Of a stretch of DNA of 64,000 nucleotides, positions 50,408 through 59,424 are shown piece by piece; the stretch's first letter is position 1, and each line of letters begins with the position of its first letter. Under the pieces are notes generated by a model. That model made no database searches. It saw nothing but the letters and a program-made list of their open reading frames with translations, and was not told the DNA's origin. Location: the NCBI GenBank assembly GCA_036380835.1, contig DASVDZ010000017.1, positions 40,151 through 104,150 of the forward strand, given 5' to 3'. Made by a program: the position numbers and the translations under genes. This DNA comes from DASQJL01 sp036380835 (GTDB taxonomy: Bacteria > Eisenbacteria > RBG-16-71-46 > SZUA-252).

Positions 50408-51313
50408 CTAATGAGATCCATCCTCTTGCCCTCCCCCCCACTCCGCCGGGCCGAGCATCGTGTGCACCAGCGTGCCCTCCGGATCGTCGATGCGGAACGT
50501 CACGGCGTGGAGCGCGCTTCCGAGCCGCTGGCCGGGGTTCACGCAGATGGTGCGGCCGAGGCGGTCGGCGAATCGGCCCGACACGGCGGGCGATTCGTGG
50601 ATGTGACCATGGAGGCCGAGCAGGGGACGCACGCGTTCGAGGAACCGCCGCGTCTCGCGCGAGCCGACGTGGACGCCGCCCGCGATCTGGTCGCAGGCCG
50701 TGCCGTACGGGGGTCCGTGGAACATGCAGACGACGCGCGCCCCGTCTCCCATCCGCTCCTCGATCGCGAGGAGGTCGCCCCGGAGCGACTCCGCCTCCTC
50801 GCGCCCGTGGAAGTCGAAGTCGCTCACCGCGCCGCCGCGGACGCTCCGGCTTCCCTCCCACCGGGACACCGGTGGGATTCCCTCCTCCCACCGCTCCCAA
50901 TCCTTGAGCCGGAACGGGGTGAGCGGAACCGACGCGAGGCCGGCGAGAAAGGTACCGCCGAGGAACGGGACGACGCGGCCGTGGACGTGCTCGCAGCGCT
51001 CGATGCCGCAGTCCTCGAAGCGGGCCCCGCTCGCCAGCCAGTCGTCGTTGCCGAAGATGTAATAGATGTCGGCGGAGCCGTCCTCGCGGCGGTAGGCGCG
51101 GAGGAGCGGGATCAGGAAATCGTCGTAGAAGCGGTTCTGCCCCTCGACGTCGGTGTGCGGCGCCAGGTCCCCTCCCAGGAGGAGCGCGCGCACCCGGCGC
51201 CGGCGCGCCAGGTCGAGCGCCTCCTCGTAGAGGGGGCGGCTTCCGTGCAGGTCGGACGTGTAGAGGACGTCGGGAGGGAGATCGGCGGCGGAGATTCGGT
51301 CGGGTGGGTTCAC
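50408..51313 (-). CDS. Calcineurin-like metallophosphoesterase
   Basis: A 301-residue protein of the Mre11/YfcE-type fold. Metal ligands: LYTSDLHGS (D-x-H), LLLGGDLAPHTD (GGD), YIFGNDDW (GN-D-D where GNH is usual), VCMFHGPPYG (His) and GLHGHIHESPA (H-x-H). The His-to-Asp change in the third motif is also known in YfcE-like phosphodiesterases. Probably hydrolyses a phosphodiester, perhaps a cyclic nucleotide or nucleotide-sugar; substrate not assignable. GTG start at 51313. Confidence 0.87.
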   Translation of the reverse strand: MNPPDRISAADLPPDVLYTSDLHGSRPLYEEALDLARRRRVRALLLGGDLAPHTDVEGQNRFYDDFLIPLLRAYRREDGSADIYYIFGNDDWLASGARFEDCGIERCEHVHGRVVPFLGGTFLAGLASVPLTPFRLKDWERWEEGIPPVSRWEGSRSVRGGAVSDFDFHGREEAESLRGDLLAIEERMGDGARVVCMFHGPPYGTACDQIAGGVHVGSRETRRFLERVRPLLGLHGHIHESPAVSGRFADRLGRTICVNPGQRLGSALHAVTFRIDDPEGTLVHTMLGPAEWGGGQEDGSH

Positions 51314-51338
51314 GCGGCGGGTTCCGGCGGCGGGGCGA

Positions 51339-51788
51339 TCAGTCCTTCGCGCGGACCTCCGTGAGGAGCCACCGCCCCCCGGACGGCGTCGCGACGAGGT
51401 TCACCTCGACGTCCCGGACGCCCTGCCTTCCGCCCCAGTCGGCCACCCACCGCGCGACGGCGGTGGCGGACGACCTGCCGACGCTCACGCGCGTCACCTG
51501 GAACGACTGGGTCTTCACCAACCGGAGCTGATCCTGGAAGAGGAACGCGGCCGCGCTCCGCGTCATGGCCGCGGCGGGGGGCGCTCCGGGCTTCACGGCG
51601 ATGGTCACGGACGTGGTGTCGGCGAGCCCCGAGAGCCCCTCGGAATCGGAGGTGAACCACGCCGTCTCCACCCTCGCGAAGAGCTGGAGCGGGGTGACAC
51701 AGCGCGTTTCGGTCTCCGAATCGGCGACGGCCGCGGCGGGCGACGGGAACGCCGCGACGAGCAGGAGCGCGATGGCGAAGCGTCGCAT
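51339..51788 (-). CDS. Small exported protein, NTF2-like
   Basis: A 149-residue protein with a signal peptide (AFPSPAAAVA). The mature part has a helix LQLFARVETAWFTSDSEGLSGLAD, then four beta strands with VTIAVKPGAPP, SFQVTRVSVGRSSATAVARWVAD and DVEVNLVATPSGGRWLLTEVRAKD. The helix-then-curved-sheet order is like SnoaL/NTF2-like proteins such as DUF4783. One Cys is near the N-terminus. Function unknown. It lies 39 bases after secF in the same direction. Confidence 0.65.
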   Translation of the reverse strand: MRRFAIALLLVAAFPSPAAAVADSETETRCVTPLQLFARVETAWFTSDSEGLSGLADTTSVTIAVKPGAPPAAAMTRSAAAFLFQDQLRLVKTQSFQVTRVSVGRSSATAVARWVADWGGRQGVRDVEVNLVATPSGGRWLLTEVRAKD

Positions 51789-51827
51789 GAATCGCTCCCG
51801 CTCCGCGCGCCGGGCGGCGCCGCGGAG

Positions 51828-52742
51828 CTACTTCCTCCGGCCCGGCGAGGTGCGCTCGAGGTAGAGCTGGGTCTCGAGCGCCAGCGCGCTCGCCACGTAG
51901 ACGGAAGAATACGTTCCGTACACGACCCCGACGAGCATCGTGAACGAGAAGTCGTGGATCACCTCGCCGCCCAGGAAGAAGAGGGCGAGCACGGTGAGCA
52001 CCACGGTGAAGGACGTGATGATCGTCCGGCTGAGCGTCTCGTTGATGGCGATGTTCATCACCCGCTCGGCCCCCTCACGCCGGAGCGACTGACGGCGCTC
52101 GCGGATCCGGTCGAAGACCACGATCGTGTCGTTGATCGAGAAGCCGGCGATCGTGAGGAGCGCCGCCACCACGGTCAGCGTCACCTCGCGGTTCGTGATC
52201 GAGACGGCCCCGAGCGAGATGAAGACGTCGTGGAAGAGGGCCACGACGGCTCCCATGGAGTAGCGCCAGTCGTACCGAACCGCGACGTAGATCAGGATGA
52301 GACCGAGCGCCAGGAAGACCGCCTTGACCGCCGCGCTCCGGAGCTCGCCCCCGACGCGGGGCCCCACGCTCTCGACGCGAAGGATCTCGACGCCGGTGCC
52401 GGGGTGCGCCGCGAGGATCGCGTCGCGAACGGCGGGCCCGGGATCGCGCTTCCCGCGCTGCGGATCGAGCCGGATCAGGAACTGGCCCGGCCGGTCGAGG
52501 CGCTGGATTTCGGCTCCGGTGTAGCCCGCGCTCTCCACCGCCGTCCGGATCGCGTCGACGCCGGGCGCCGGGGCGACCGAGATCTCGATCAGCGTCCCGC
52601 CGGTGAAATCGACGCCGTACCGCGGCCCGCCGTGCAGGAAGAGCGAGACGATCGAGGCGAGGATGCTGATGCCGGAGATCCAGTACGCGATGTGCCGGCG
52701 GCCCATCCAATCGACGTTCAAGCCATGCAGGATCTGGAGCAC
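51828..52742 (-). CDS. secF: Protein translocase subunit SecF
   Basis: A 304-residue SecF with six membrane spans and the P1-like periplasmic domain. Motifs: YGVDFTGGTLIEISV near residue 41, the RYDWRYSMGAVVALFHDVF span, and LTIAGFSINDTIVVFDRIRE in the conserved region, then NETLSRTIITSFTVVLTVLALF. With SecD it uses the proton gradient to help proteins leave the SecYEG channel. GTG start at 52742, 10 bases after the secD stop. Confidence 0.96.
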   Translation of the reverse strand: MLQILHGLNVDWMGRRHIAYWISGISILASIVSLFLHGGPRYGVDFTGGTLIEISVAPAPGVDAIRTAVESAGYTGAEIQRLDRPGQFLIRLDPQRGKRDPGPAVRDAILAAHPGTGVEILRVESVGPRVGGELRSAAVKAVFLALGLILIYVAVRYDWRYSMGAVVALFHDVFISLGAVSITNREVTLTVVAALLTIAGFSINDTIVVFDRIRERRQSLRREGAERVMNIAINETLSRTIITSFTVVLTVLALFFLGGEVIHDFSFTMLVGVVYGTYSSVYVASALALETQLYLERTSPGRRK

Positions 52743-52752
52743 CGAATCTCCC

Positions 52753-54372
52753 CTAGATGCTGATCGTACTGACCTTGCGGCGCAGCGACCAGGCGTCGAA
52801 GATCATCTTGGAAACCCCGACGGCCGTGATCATGTTGATGATGAGGCCGATCGAGAGCGTGATGGCGAATCCGCGGATCGGCCCCGTGCCGAACCACATG
52901 AGGGCGAGCGCCGAGAGGAGGGTCGTCACGTTGGCGTCCACGATCGTCCGGTAGGCGCGCGAGTAGCCCAACTCGATCGCGGCCAGGACGGTCTTCTTCG
53001 AACGCAGCTCCTCACGGATGCGCTCGAAGACGAGCACGTTGGCGTCCACCGCCATGCCGATGGTGAGCACGACGCCGGCGATGCCGGGGAGCGTGAGGGT
53101 GGCGTGGAATCCCGCCATGCAGGCGAGGAGGCCGAGCAGGTTGAGGAGCAGCGCGACCACCGCCACGACGCCCGAGAGCCGGTAATAGACGAGCATGAAG
53201 ACGACCACGAGGAGCGACCCGACCCCGCCGGCCATGAGCCCCCGCTGGATCGAGTCCTGGCCGAGCGACGGCCCGACGGTCCGCTCTTCCACGACGTGCA
53301 CCGGGGCCGGGAGCGCGCCGGAACGGAGCACGATCGCCAGGTTCTGCGCCTCCTCCTCGGTGAAGGAGCCCGTGATCGAGCCCTGCCCGCGCGGGATCCG
53401 CTCGTGGATGTTCGGAGCCGACTGGACCCGGCGGTCGAGGACGATCGCGAGGCGCCGCCCGACGTTCGCCCCGGTGATGTCGGCGAAGAGGGCGCCGCCG
53501 CGGCTCGTCAGGGTGAACGAGACGCCCGGGGCGCCGGGGCGCTCCTGGTCGAGGTCGAGGCGCATCTGCGCGCTGGCCACGTCCTTCCCTTCCATGAGCG
53601 CGTCCTTGCTGAGGGCGTAGAGGGCGCGACCGGTGCGCCCCTCGCGATCGTTCATGTGCGCGTCCCAGGAGAGGCTCGCGTCGAGCGTGAAGGAGCTGTC
53701 GGCCCGCACCTGGGCGATCATCGAGTCGATCGCCGCGACGTTCTCCGAGAGCGCGAACGACTCGCCGACCTGGCCCACGGTCAGGAACTTGGAGCTGAAG
53801 GGGTGGAGGAGCGTGTCGGGGGCGCTCGCCCCGCTCGCCACCGCCATCTTTCGCGCGAAGTACTGGTCGACCCGGTCGAAGAGGGCCCGGCACTCCTCGT
53901 CGGTCTTGACGATCTTGAATTCGAGGAGCGCCGTCTGGCCGATCAGCTGCTTCGCGCGCTCCTGATCGAGAAGGCCGGGAAGCTGGATCAGGATCCGGTT
54001 CTCCCCCTGCTTCTGGATCGAGGGCTCCGCCACACCGAACTGGTCAATCCGGTTCCGGATGATCTGCATCGCCTGGTCGACCGCGTTCTTCGCCTCGGCG
54101 GGCCCGAGCTTGGAGCGGTCCACCTCGAGGAGCAGGTACATGCCGCCCTGGAGATCGAGGCCGAGCTTGATCGCCTTGTCGCGGAGCGTCGCGAGCTTCG
54201 TCAAGCGATCGCGCTCCGCTTCGTCCGTGGCGGCGGCGGGTCGGGCCTGCAGCACCTCCTGACGCTTCGCCGGAGACATGGCGTAGAACTGAAACGTCGG
54301 CCACAAGGTGTAAACACAGACGGCAACGCCGATTAAGGTAAGGAACAGTTTGTTCCGATCGCTCTGTGTCAC
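52753..54372 (-). CDS. secD: Protein translocase subunit SecD
   Basis: A 539-residue SecD. N-terminal span (LFLTLIGVAVCVYTLW) then LGLDLQGGMYLLLEVD, the periplasmic P1 domain with NRIDQFGVAEPSIQKQGENRILIQLPGL, the ITGSFTEEEAQNLAIVLRSGALPAPV stretch, and the C-terminal bundle with GIAGVVLTIGMAVDANVLVFERIREEL and FGTGPIRGFAITLSIGLIINMITAV. GTG start at 54372. It heads the long minus-strand run, and its upstream region is shared with phoB. Confidence 0.96.
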   Translation of the reverse strand: MTQSDRNKLFLTLIGVAVCVYTLWPTFQFYAMSPAKRQEVLQARPAAATDEAERDRLTKLATLRDKAIKLGLDLQGGMYLLLEVDRSKLGPAEAKNAVDQAMQIIRNRIDQFGVAEPSIQKQGENRILIQLPGLLDQERAKQLIGQTALLEFKIVKTDEECRALFDRVDQYFARKMAVASGASAPDTLLHPFSSKFLTVGQVGESFALSENVAAIDSMIAQVRADSSFTLDASLSWDAHMNDREGRTGRALYALSKDALMEGKDVASAQMRLDLDQERPGAPGVSFTLTSRGGALFADITGANVGRRLAIVLDRRVQSAPNIHERIPRGQGSITGSFTEEEAQNLAIVLRSGALPAPVHVVEERTVGPSLGQDSIQRGLMAGGVGSLLVVVFMLVYYRLSGVVAVVALLLNLLGLLACMAGFHATLTLPGIAGVVLTIGMAVDANVLVFERIREELRSKKTVLAAIELGYSRAYRTIVDANVTTLLSALALMWFGTGPIRGFAITLSIGLIINMITAVGVSKMIFDAWSLRRKVSTISI

Positions 54373-54504
54373 GACGATCCTCGAAGCCGATGACGACGGA
54401 ATGGAGCGGGACCGAGACGGGGGAGGCTACCGGAGCGCTCGGGTGAAGTCAATGCCGCAAACACAAATGGAGCGGATGCCCGGTCGCCGGCGGGGCCCGT
54501 TTCC

Positions 54505-54520
54505 GTTACAACCTTGATAC
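54505..54520 (+). promoter_or_regulatory. Candidate Pho box before phoB
   Basis: GTTACAACCTTGATAC has two half-sites (GTTAC at 54505 and GATAC at 54516) 11 bases apart, the helical repeat used by PhoB-type regulators. It lies about 210 bases before the chosen phoB start and 100 before the ATG at 54605. The 358 bases between secD and phoB hold nothing else I can assign. Confidence 0.4.
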
Positions 54521-54730
54521 CTCTCCGTCGCACCTCCTTAACGGCGCCCCCGTAGGGTGCGGCCATGGAGCGAACCGCCACGACCGGTCCGAGGGGGGAT
54601 GCCGATGTGGGATGACGATCGCCCGCCGGTGGAGTCCGCCACGCCGGGCCGTGGTAGACTGCGCGGCGCCGCCACGCTCGACGGTCCGGAAACCGAACCG
54701 GAATCGAAATCGGGACGGCGGAACAACACG

Positions 54731-55429
54731 GTGCCGAAAACCCCGCGGTCGACCATCCTCGTCGTGGACGACGAGGCCGAGATCTGCGACCTCGTGAGCT
54801 ACAACCTCGCTCGCGAAGGGTATCGCGTCGTGGCCGAGCACGACGGACAGGCGGGGCTCGAGCGGATCTTCAAGGCGCCCCCCGATCTCCTGGTCCTCGA
54901 CCTCCTCCTCCCCAAGCTGAGCGGCCTCGAGATCCTCGACGCGATCCGGAGCGAGCCGCGGACGCGCTCCCTTCCAGTCCTCGTCCTGACCGCGCGCAGC
55001 ACCGAAATGGACAAGCTGGTCGGATTCGAGCGCGGGGCGGATGACTACCTGACGAAGCCCTTCTCCCCCAAGGAGCTGGTCGCCCGCGTGAGCGCCATCC
55101 TGAGGCGAAGCCGCGGGGAGGCGGTGGAGACCACGACCACGATCGGCCCGTTCCGGTTCGACCGGGAGCGCCACCAGGTCTTCGTGAACCAGCGCGAGGT
55201 GCACCTCACGCCGACCGAGTATCGGCTCCTCGAGTACCTGCTCCAGCGCCCCGGGCGCGTCTTCTCGCGGGAGCAGCTCCTCGACAAGGTCTGGGGTCTT
55301 GGATACTTCGGGGAGACGCGGACCGTCGACGTCCACATCCGCCGCCTCAGGGCCAAGCTTGGAAAGGACGCCGCCCTGATTCGCACGGTGACAGGCGTCG
55401 GCTATGCCGCGGAGCTCCCCAAGTCCTAG
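54731..55429 (+). CDS. phoB: PhoB-type response regulator
   Basis: A 232-residue OmpR/PhoB-class regulator. Receiver domain: ILVVDDEAEICD (acidic pair), phospho-acceptor Asp57 in LLVLDLLLPKLSG, the VLTARSTEMDK switch and the KPFSPKELVARV Lys. The winged-helix DNA-binding domain has VHLTPTEYRLLEYLLQRPGRVFSREQLLDKVWG and TVDVHIRRLRAKLG. GTG at 54731 gives the usual family length; ATG at 54605, with GAGGGGGG six bases upstream, would add 42 low-complexity residues and is a real alternative. phoR, pstB and phoU follow on the same strand, so it controls phosphate uptake. Confidence 0.92.
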   Translation: MPKTPRSTILVVDDEAEICDLVSYNLAREGYRVVAEHDGQAGLERIFKAPPDLLVLDLLLPKLSGLEILDAIRSEPRTRSLPVLVLTARSTEMDKLVGFERGADDYLTKPFSPKELVARVSAILRRSRGEAVETTTTIGPFRFDRERHQVFVNQREVHLTPTEYRLLEYLLQRPGRVFSREQLLDKVWGLGYFGETRTVDVHIRRLRAKLGKDAALIRTVTGVGYAAELPKS

Positions 55430-55476
55430 CGCGCGCGGGACGCCCCGTCCCGCGCGTTCGGTGGTAACGTAGCCCC

Positions 55477-56862
55477 GTGCAATCGCCGACGGGCCGCCTC
55501 TCCGTGCGACTCTTCTGGATTCTCGCCGCGGTCCTGCTGGTCGCGGGCGTCGCGATGACGCGCGCGGCCGGGGCGCGGCCGTGGCCCGTAGCTTCGATCC
55601 TCTTCCTGGCCCTGATCGTCGCCTCGGCCGCGGCCTGGCTCCCCGTTCGGACGCTTCGGCGGCGCTTCGGCGACCTCCACGCCGCGGCCGACGCGATGGC
55701 GGGCGGCGACCTGGGCGCCCGCGTGCCGGTCGACGCGCACGACGACCTGGCGCTCACGGCGCGCGCGCTCAACGAGCTCGCCGGTCGCCTCGAGGCGGAG
55801 CTCGGCGCGCTGCGCCGGGAACGCGACGCCGGCGAGGCGCTCCTCGCGAACCTCCCCCAGGGCCTCGCTCTCCTGACGCGCGACCTCTCGATCAAGTACT
55901 CGAACTCCCGCTTCTGGGCGATGGTGGGGGTCACCCGGCCCGTCGGGGCGGCGCCGGCCCGGTTGCCCCTCGCGCGGCAGCCCATCTTGGAACAACTGGC
56001 CGAGGAGTCGATCCAGAGCGGCCGCTCGGTGACGAGCGACGTGGCGCTCTACGTCGAGGAGAAGCGGGAGTTCGAGGTCGCCGTCGCGCCGGTGGCCGCC
56101 GAAGCGGGACGGGAGCCGGAGGCCTGGCTCCTCTCGATCGAGGACCTGAGGCCGGAGAAGCGGATGGCGGCGCTCCGCCGGGAGTTCGTCGCGAACGCGT
56201 CGCACGAGCTGAAGACCCCGCTCACGTCGATCCGCGGCTACGCGGAGACGCTCCTCTCGGGAGGTCTCGAGGACGCGGCGAACCGGGCCCGGTTCGTCGA
56301 GACGATCCGCGCCCAGGCGGCGCGCCTCGAGTCGCTCGTCGAAGACCTTCTCGCGCTCGCCGATCTGGAGCGGCCAGACGCGCCGCTCGAGCGGAAGGAC
56401 TGGGACATCGGCCAGATCGTTCGGGAGATCGGCTCCACGTTCGAGGACGTCGCCTCGCGCCGCGGCCTCCGCCTCGTGGTCGAGGCGCGCCCCGGGATCC
56501 GGGCCCGAGTCGACCGGGCCCGCCTCGACCTGGCGCTCCGGAACCTGCTCGACAACGCGATCAAGTACACCGATGTAGGGACCGTGACGGTCCGCCTCGA
56601 GCGGACGGCATCGGCGATCCGGATCGGCGTGTCGGACACCGGCCGCGGGATCGATCCGGAGCACCTCCCCCGGCTCTTCGAGCGCTTCTACCGGGTCGAC
56701 CGCGGCCGCTCGCGGGCCCTCGGAGGGACCGGTCTCGGGCTGTCGATCGTGAAGCACGCCATCCAGTTGCACGGCGGACGGGTCGGAGTGGAAAGCCGGA
56801 TCGGGGAGGGAAGCACGTTCTGGATCGAGGTACCGCCGGATGGACCGCACCTCCATTCGTAA
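55477..56862 (+). CDS. phoR: Phosphate-regulon sensor histidine kinase
   Basis: A 461-residue PhoR-like kinase. Two N-terminal membrane spans (about residues 10-28 and 38-55) without a large periplasmic domain; HAMP-like helix (RRFGDLHAAADAMAGGDLGARVP); PAS-like domain (about 120-225); dimerisation helix with His243 in ANASHELKTPLTSIRGY; N box NLLDNAIKYTD; G1 VSDTGRGID; F box LFERFYRVD; G2 GTGLGLSIVK. With PstSCAB and PhoU it senses transport state, not free phosphate. GTG start at 55477. The stop overlaps a GTWAC pair that precedes pstB. Confidence 0.92.
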   Translation: MQSPTGRLSVRLFWILAAVLLVAGVAMTRAAGARPWPVASILFLALIVASAAAWLPVRTLRRRFGDLHAAADAMAGGDLGARVPVDAHDDLALTARALNELAGRLEAELGALRRERDAGEALLANLPQGLALLTRDLSIKYSNSRFWAMVGVTRPVGAAPARLPLARQPILEQLAEESIQSGRSVTSDVALYVEEKREFEVAVAPVAAEAGREPEAWLLSIEDLRPEKRMAALRREFVANASHELKTPLTSIRGYAETLLSGGLEDAANRARFVETIRAQAARLESLVEDLLALADLERPDAPLERKDWDIGQIVREIGSTFEDVASRRGLRLVVEARPGIRARVDRARLDLALRNLLDNAIKYTDVGTVTVRLERTASAIRIGVSDTGRGIDPEHLPRLFERFYRVDRGRSRALGGTGLGLSIVKHAIQLHGGRVGVESRIGEGSTFWIEVPPDGPHLHS

Positions 56863-56874
56863 CCGGATCGTTAC
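56859..56874 (+). promoter_or_regulatory. Candidate Pho box before pstB
   Basis: GTAACCGGATCGTTAC has half-sites GTAAC (56859) and GTTAC (56870) 11 bases apart. It lies between the phoR stop and the first pstB ATG. A CATAAT element at 56911-56916 stands 36 bases further on, six bases before the second pstB ATG. The same spacing and GTAACCG start occur before the porin gene at 62709. Confidence 0.45.
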
Positions 56875-57771
56875 ATGGCCGAAACGCCGGCGCGCGCGGA
56901 GCTGCCGTACCATAATTCGAGCATGGAGACGACCGGCACCGAGCCCGCCCTGGCCCCTCGCCCCGAGGCCATGATCCCGGACCTTCCGGACGAGGCGGCC
57001 GCGCCCGAGGTTCCCGCGACGTCCATCCTGGACGCCGACGGCCTCTCGCTCTGGTACGGGTCCCACCAGACGCTGTTCGCCGTCTCGCTCGGCGTCCCGC
57101 AGCACCGGATCATCGCGATCATCGGCCCGTCGGGATGCGGGAAGTCGACCCTCCTTCGCTGCTTCAACCGGATGAACGACCTCTATCCTCCGGTCCGCTA
57201 CGCGGGTTCGGTCCGCTTCCACGGTCGGGACGTGCTCGCCTCGGGCACGAACCTGGTGGAGCTTCGCCGGCGCGTCGGCATGGTCTTCCAGCGCGCGAAT
57301 CCCTTTCCGATGTCGATCTTCCAGAACGTGGCGTACGGCCCGCGGCTCCAGGGAATCGGCAACAAGCGGCGGCTCGAGGAGCTGGTGGAGCACGCGCTCC
57401 GGCGCGCCGCGCTCTGGGCCGAGGTGAAGGACCGGCTCGGCCGCTCCGCCCTGGGCCTTTCGGGGGGACAGCAGCAGCGGCTCTGCATCGCCCGGGCGCT
57501 CGCCGTCGAGCCGGAGGTGCTGCTCCTCGACGAGCCCGCGTCGGCCCTCGACCCGACGGCGACCGCCAAGATCGAGGAGCTGACGCTCGAGATCAAATCC
57601 ACTGTCACCGTCGTCATGGTGACGCATAATATGCAGCAGGCGGCGCGCGTCTCCGACCGGACCGTCTTCATGCTCGGCGGGAAGCTCGTCGAGGAAGGGC
57701 CGACGCGGAGTCTGTTCACGTCGCCCAAGCAGCGCCTCACGGAGGACTACATCACCGGCCGGTTCGGCTGA
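56875..57771 (+). CDS. pstB: Phosphate ABC transporter ATP-binding protein
   Basis: A 298-residue (from ATG 56875) PstB. Walker A GPSGCGKSTLL, then RCFNRMNDLYPPVRYAGSV, typical of PstB; Q-loop MVFQRANPFPMSIFQNVAYGPRL; signature LSGGQQQRLCIARAL; Walker B VLLLDEPASALDP; H-loop VTHNMQQAARVSD. It powers the PstSCA importer. A second ATG at 56923 would shorten the N-terminus by 16 residues; those residues are not family-like, and a CATAAT element lies before it, so the shorter form is possible. phoU follows. Confidence 0.93.
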   Translation: MAETPARAELPYHNSSMETTGTEPALAPRPEAMIPDLPDEAAAPEVPATSILDADGLSLWYGSHQTLFAVSLGVPQHRIIAIIGPSGCGKSTLLRCFNRMNDLYPPVRYAGSVRFHGRDVLASGTNLVELRRRVGMVFQRANPFPMSIFQNVAYGPRLQGIGNKRRLEELVEHALRRAALWAEVKDRLGRSALGLSGGQQQRLCIARALAVEPEVLLLDEPASALDPTATAKIEELTLEIKSTVTVVMVTHNMQQAARVSDRTVFMLGGKLVEEGPTRSLFTSPKQRLTEDYITGRFG

Positions 57772-57811
57772 GCGCCCCGCCGCTCCGCCCGCCCTGGCCG
57801 GCGCCAATCCC

Positions 57812-58513
57812 ATGGAACGACACTTCCACCACGACCTCGAAGCGCTTCAGGACCGTCTGAGCGAGATGGCCGGACGGGCGGAGACGGCGCTGTCCAAGGC
57901 CATGGAGGCGCTCCGGACGCGCGATCCCAACCTCGCGGACGAGGTCGTCGGCGAGGACATCGCGATCGATCGGATCGAGCTCCAGATCGAGGGACAGTGC
58001 CTCAATTTCCTCGGGCTCCAGCAGCCGGTGGCGCGCGATCTCCGCTTCCTGGTCGCCGCGATCCGCGTCTCGAACTACCTGGAGAGGATCGGCGACCACT
58101 CCGTGAACATCGCCGAGAGCGCGGCCAAGCTCTCGATCCTCCCCCACGTGCGCCCGCTCGACGACATCAGCACGATGGCCGAGCGGACAATCGCGATGCT
58201 CCGCGATTCGGTCTCCGCGTGGCTCGAGCACAACACGCTCCTCGCCAAGCAGGTCTGCGAGCGGGACGCCGAGATCGACGCGCTCAAGGCGGAGATCTTC
58301 GCCAAGCTCTCGACGACGATGCTCCACGATCCCGAGGCGGTGCCGCGCGCGTTGGAGCTGGTGCTGGTCAGCCGAAACCTGGAGCGGATCGCGGATCTGG
58401 CGACCAACGTGGCGGAGGAGGCGATCTTCGTCACGGAGGCGCGCGTGATCAAGCACCACGCGTACGAGGAGCCCGCGTCGACCGCTACGGGCTCTGAATC
58501 CTCCGAACCGTAA
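57812..58513 (+). CDS. phoU: Phosphate signalling complex protein PhoU
   Basis: A 233-residue PhoU of two three-helix repeats. The first has MAGRAETALSKAMEALRTRDPNLADEVVGEDIAIDRIELQIEGQCLNFLGLQQPVARDLRFLV, the second MAERTIAMLRDSVSAWLEHN and VLVSRNLERIADLATNVAEEAIF with the conserved E(R)IAD metal helix. It damps PhoR when Pst transports phosphate. 40 bases after pstB. Its last 29 bases overlap the convergent pstA gene. The final 15 residues after HHAYEE are not conserved-looking. Confidence 0.93.
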   Translation: MERHFHHDLEALQDRLSEMAGRAETALSKAMEALRTRDPNLADEVVGEDIAIDRIELQIEGQCLNFLGLQQPVARDLRFLVAAIRVSNYLERIGDHSVNIAESAAKLSILPHVRPLDDISTMAERTIAMLRDSVSAWLEHNTLLAKQVCERDAEIDALKAEIFAKLSTTMLHDPEAVPRALELVLVSRNLERIADLATNVAEEAIFVTEARVIKHHAYEEPASTATGSESSEP

Positions 58514-59417
58514 GCCGCAGGATCCCCGAGATGAGGGTCACGAGGAGCACGAGGACCAGGGCCGCGGTCCACGCCTGGCGGTTCCAGTCGTCGTAGGGCG
58601 CGCGCGCGTAGTCGTAGATGAAGATCGGCAGGCTCGCCATCGGGGCGTCGAGCTTGAGCGACCAGAAGCGATTCCCGAGCGCGGTGAAGAGGAGCGGGGC
58701 CGTCTCCCCGGCCGCCCGCGCCACCGCGAGCATCCCCGCCGTCACGATCCCCGCCCGGGCGGCGGGGAGCACGACCTGCTGCGTCACCTTCCACCGGGGC
58801 GCGCCCAGGGCGAGCGCGCCGTGCCGGTAGGTCTGCGGCACCAGACGGACGATCTCCTCGGTGGAGCGGATGATCGTGGGGAGCATGAGGATCATGAGCG
58901 CCGCGCTCCCGGCGAGCGCCGAGAAGCGCCCCATCGGAACCACGACGAGCCCGTACGCGGCGACGCCGACGACGATCGAGGGGACGCCGCTCAGGAGATC
59001 GGTGGTGTAGCGCACGAGCGCCGCGAAGCGACCGCGCCCATACTCCGCGAGGTAGACCCCGGCGGCGATCCCGATCGGGAGCGCGGCCGCCGCGGCCACG
59101 CCGACGATGATCAGCGTCCCGACGATCGCGTTCGCCATGCCTCCGCCCGCTTCGCCGACCGGCTTCGGCATCTTGAGGAAGAAGTCGAGGTTGAGCCCGG
59201 GGAGCCCCTTGGCGATGAGATGCCCTAGGATCAGCGCGAGCGGGAGGACGACGAGGCCCGCCGCGAGATAGCAGGCCCCGAGAACGGCGCGATTCGCGAT
59301 CGCGCGCCGCGCCCTCGTGAAGGCCGAGGTGCGGTCGGACCACGCCGCCGCGGCCGGCGCCGGCCCGGTCGCCACGCCCCCGCCGCGGTTCACGCCGCCG
59401 CTCACGCCGCCGCTCAC
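58485..59417 (-). CDS. pstA: Phosphate ABC transporter permease PstA
   Basis: A 310-residue permease. Six membrane segments, with the EAA loop RLVPQTYRHGALALGAPRWKVTQQVVLPAARAGI and FIYDYARAPYDDW near the end. The N-terminus is Gly/Val-rich (VSGGVSGGVNRGGG), encoded by three 12-base repeats that contain three in-frame GTG codons; I chose the first, GTG 59417, because it overlaps the pstC stop as GTGA. The others at 59405 and 59393 cannot be excluded. Together with PstC it forms the channel. Convergent with phoU. Confidence 0.92.
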   Translation of the reverse strand: MSGGVSGGVNRGGGVATGPAPAAAAWSDRTSAFTRARRAIANRAVLGACYLAAGLVVLPLALILGHLIAKGLPGLNLDFFLKMPKPVGEAGGGMANAIVGTLIIVGVAAAAALPIGIAAGVYLAEYGRGRFAALVRYTTDLLSGVPSIVVGVAAYGLVVVPMGRFSALAGSAALMILMLPTIIRSTEEIVRLVPQTYRHGALALGAPRWKVTQQVVLPAARAGIVTAGMLAVARAAGETAPLLFTALGNRFWSLKLDAPMASLPIFIYDYARAPYDDWNRQAWTAALVLVLLVTLISGILRLTVRRIQSP

Positions 59418-59424
59418 GCCGCCC
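59389..59424. repeat. Three 12-base tandem repeats at the pstC/pstA junction
   Basis: Units TTCACGCCGCCG, CTCACGCCGCCG and CTCACGCCGCCC lie end to end. On the minus strand each gives a GTGA overlap, so the array offers three in-phase GTG start codons for pstA, and the pstC stop is in the unit read first. Confidence 0.7.
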
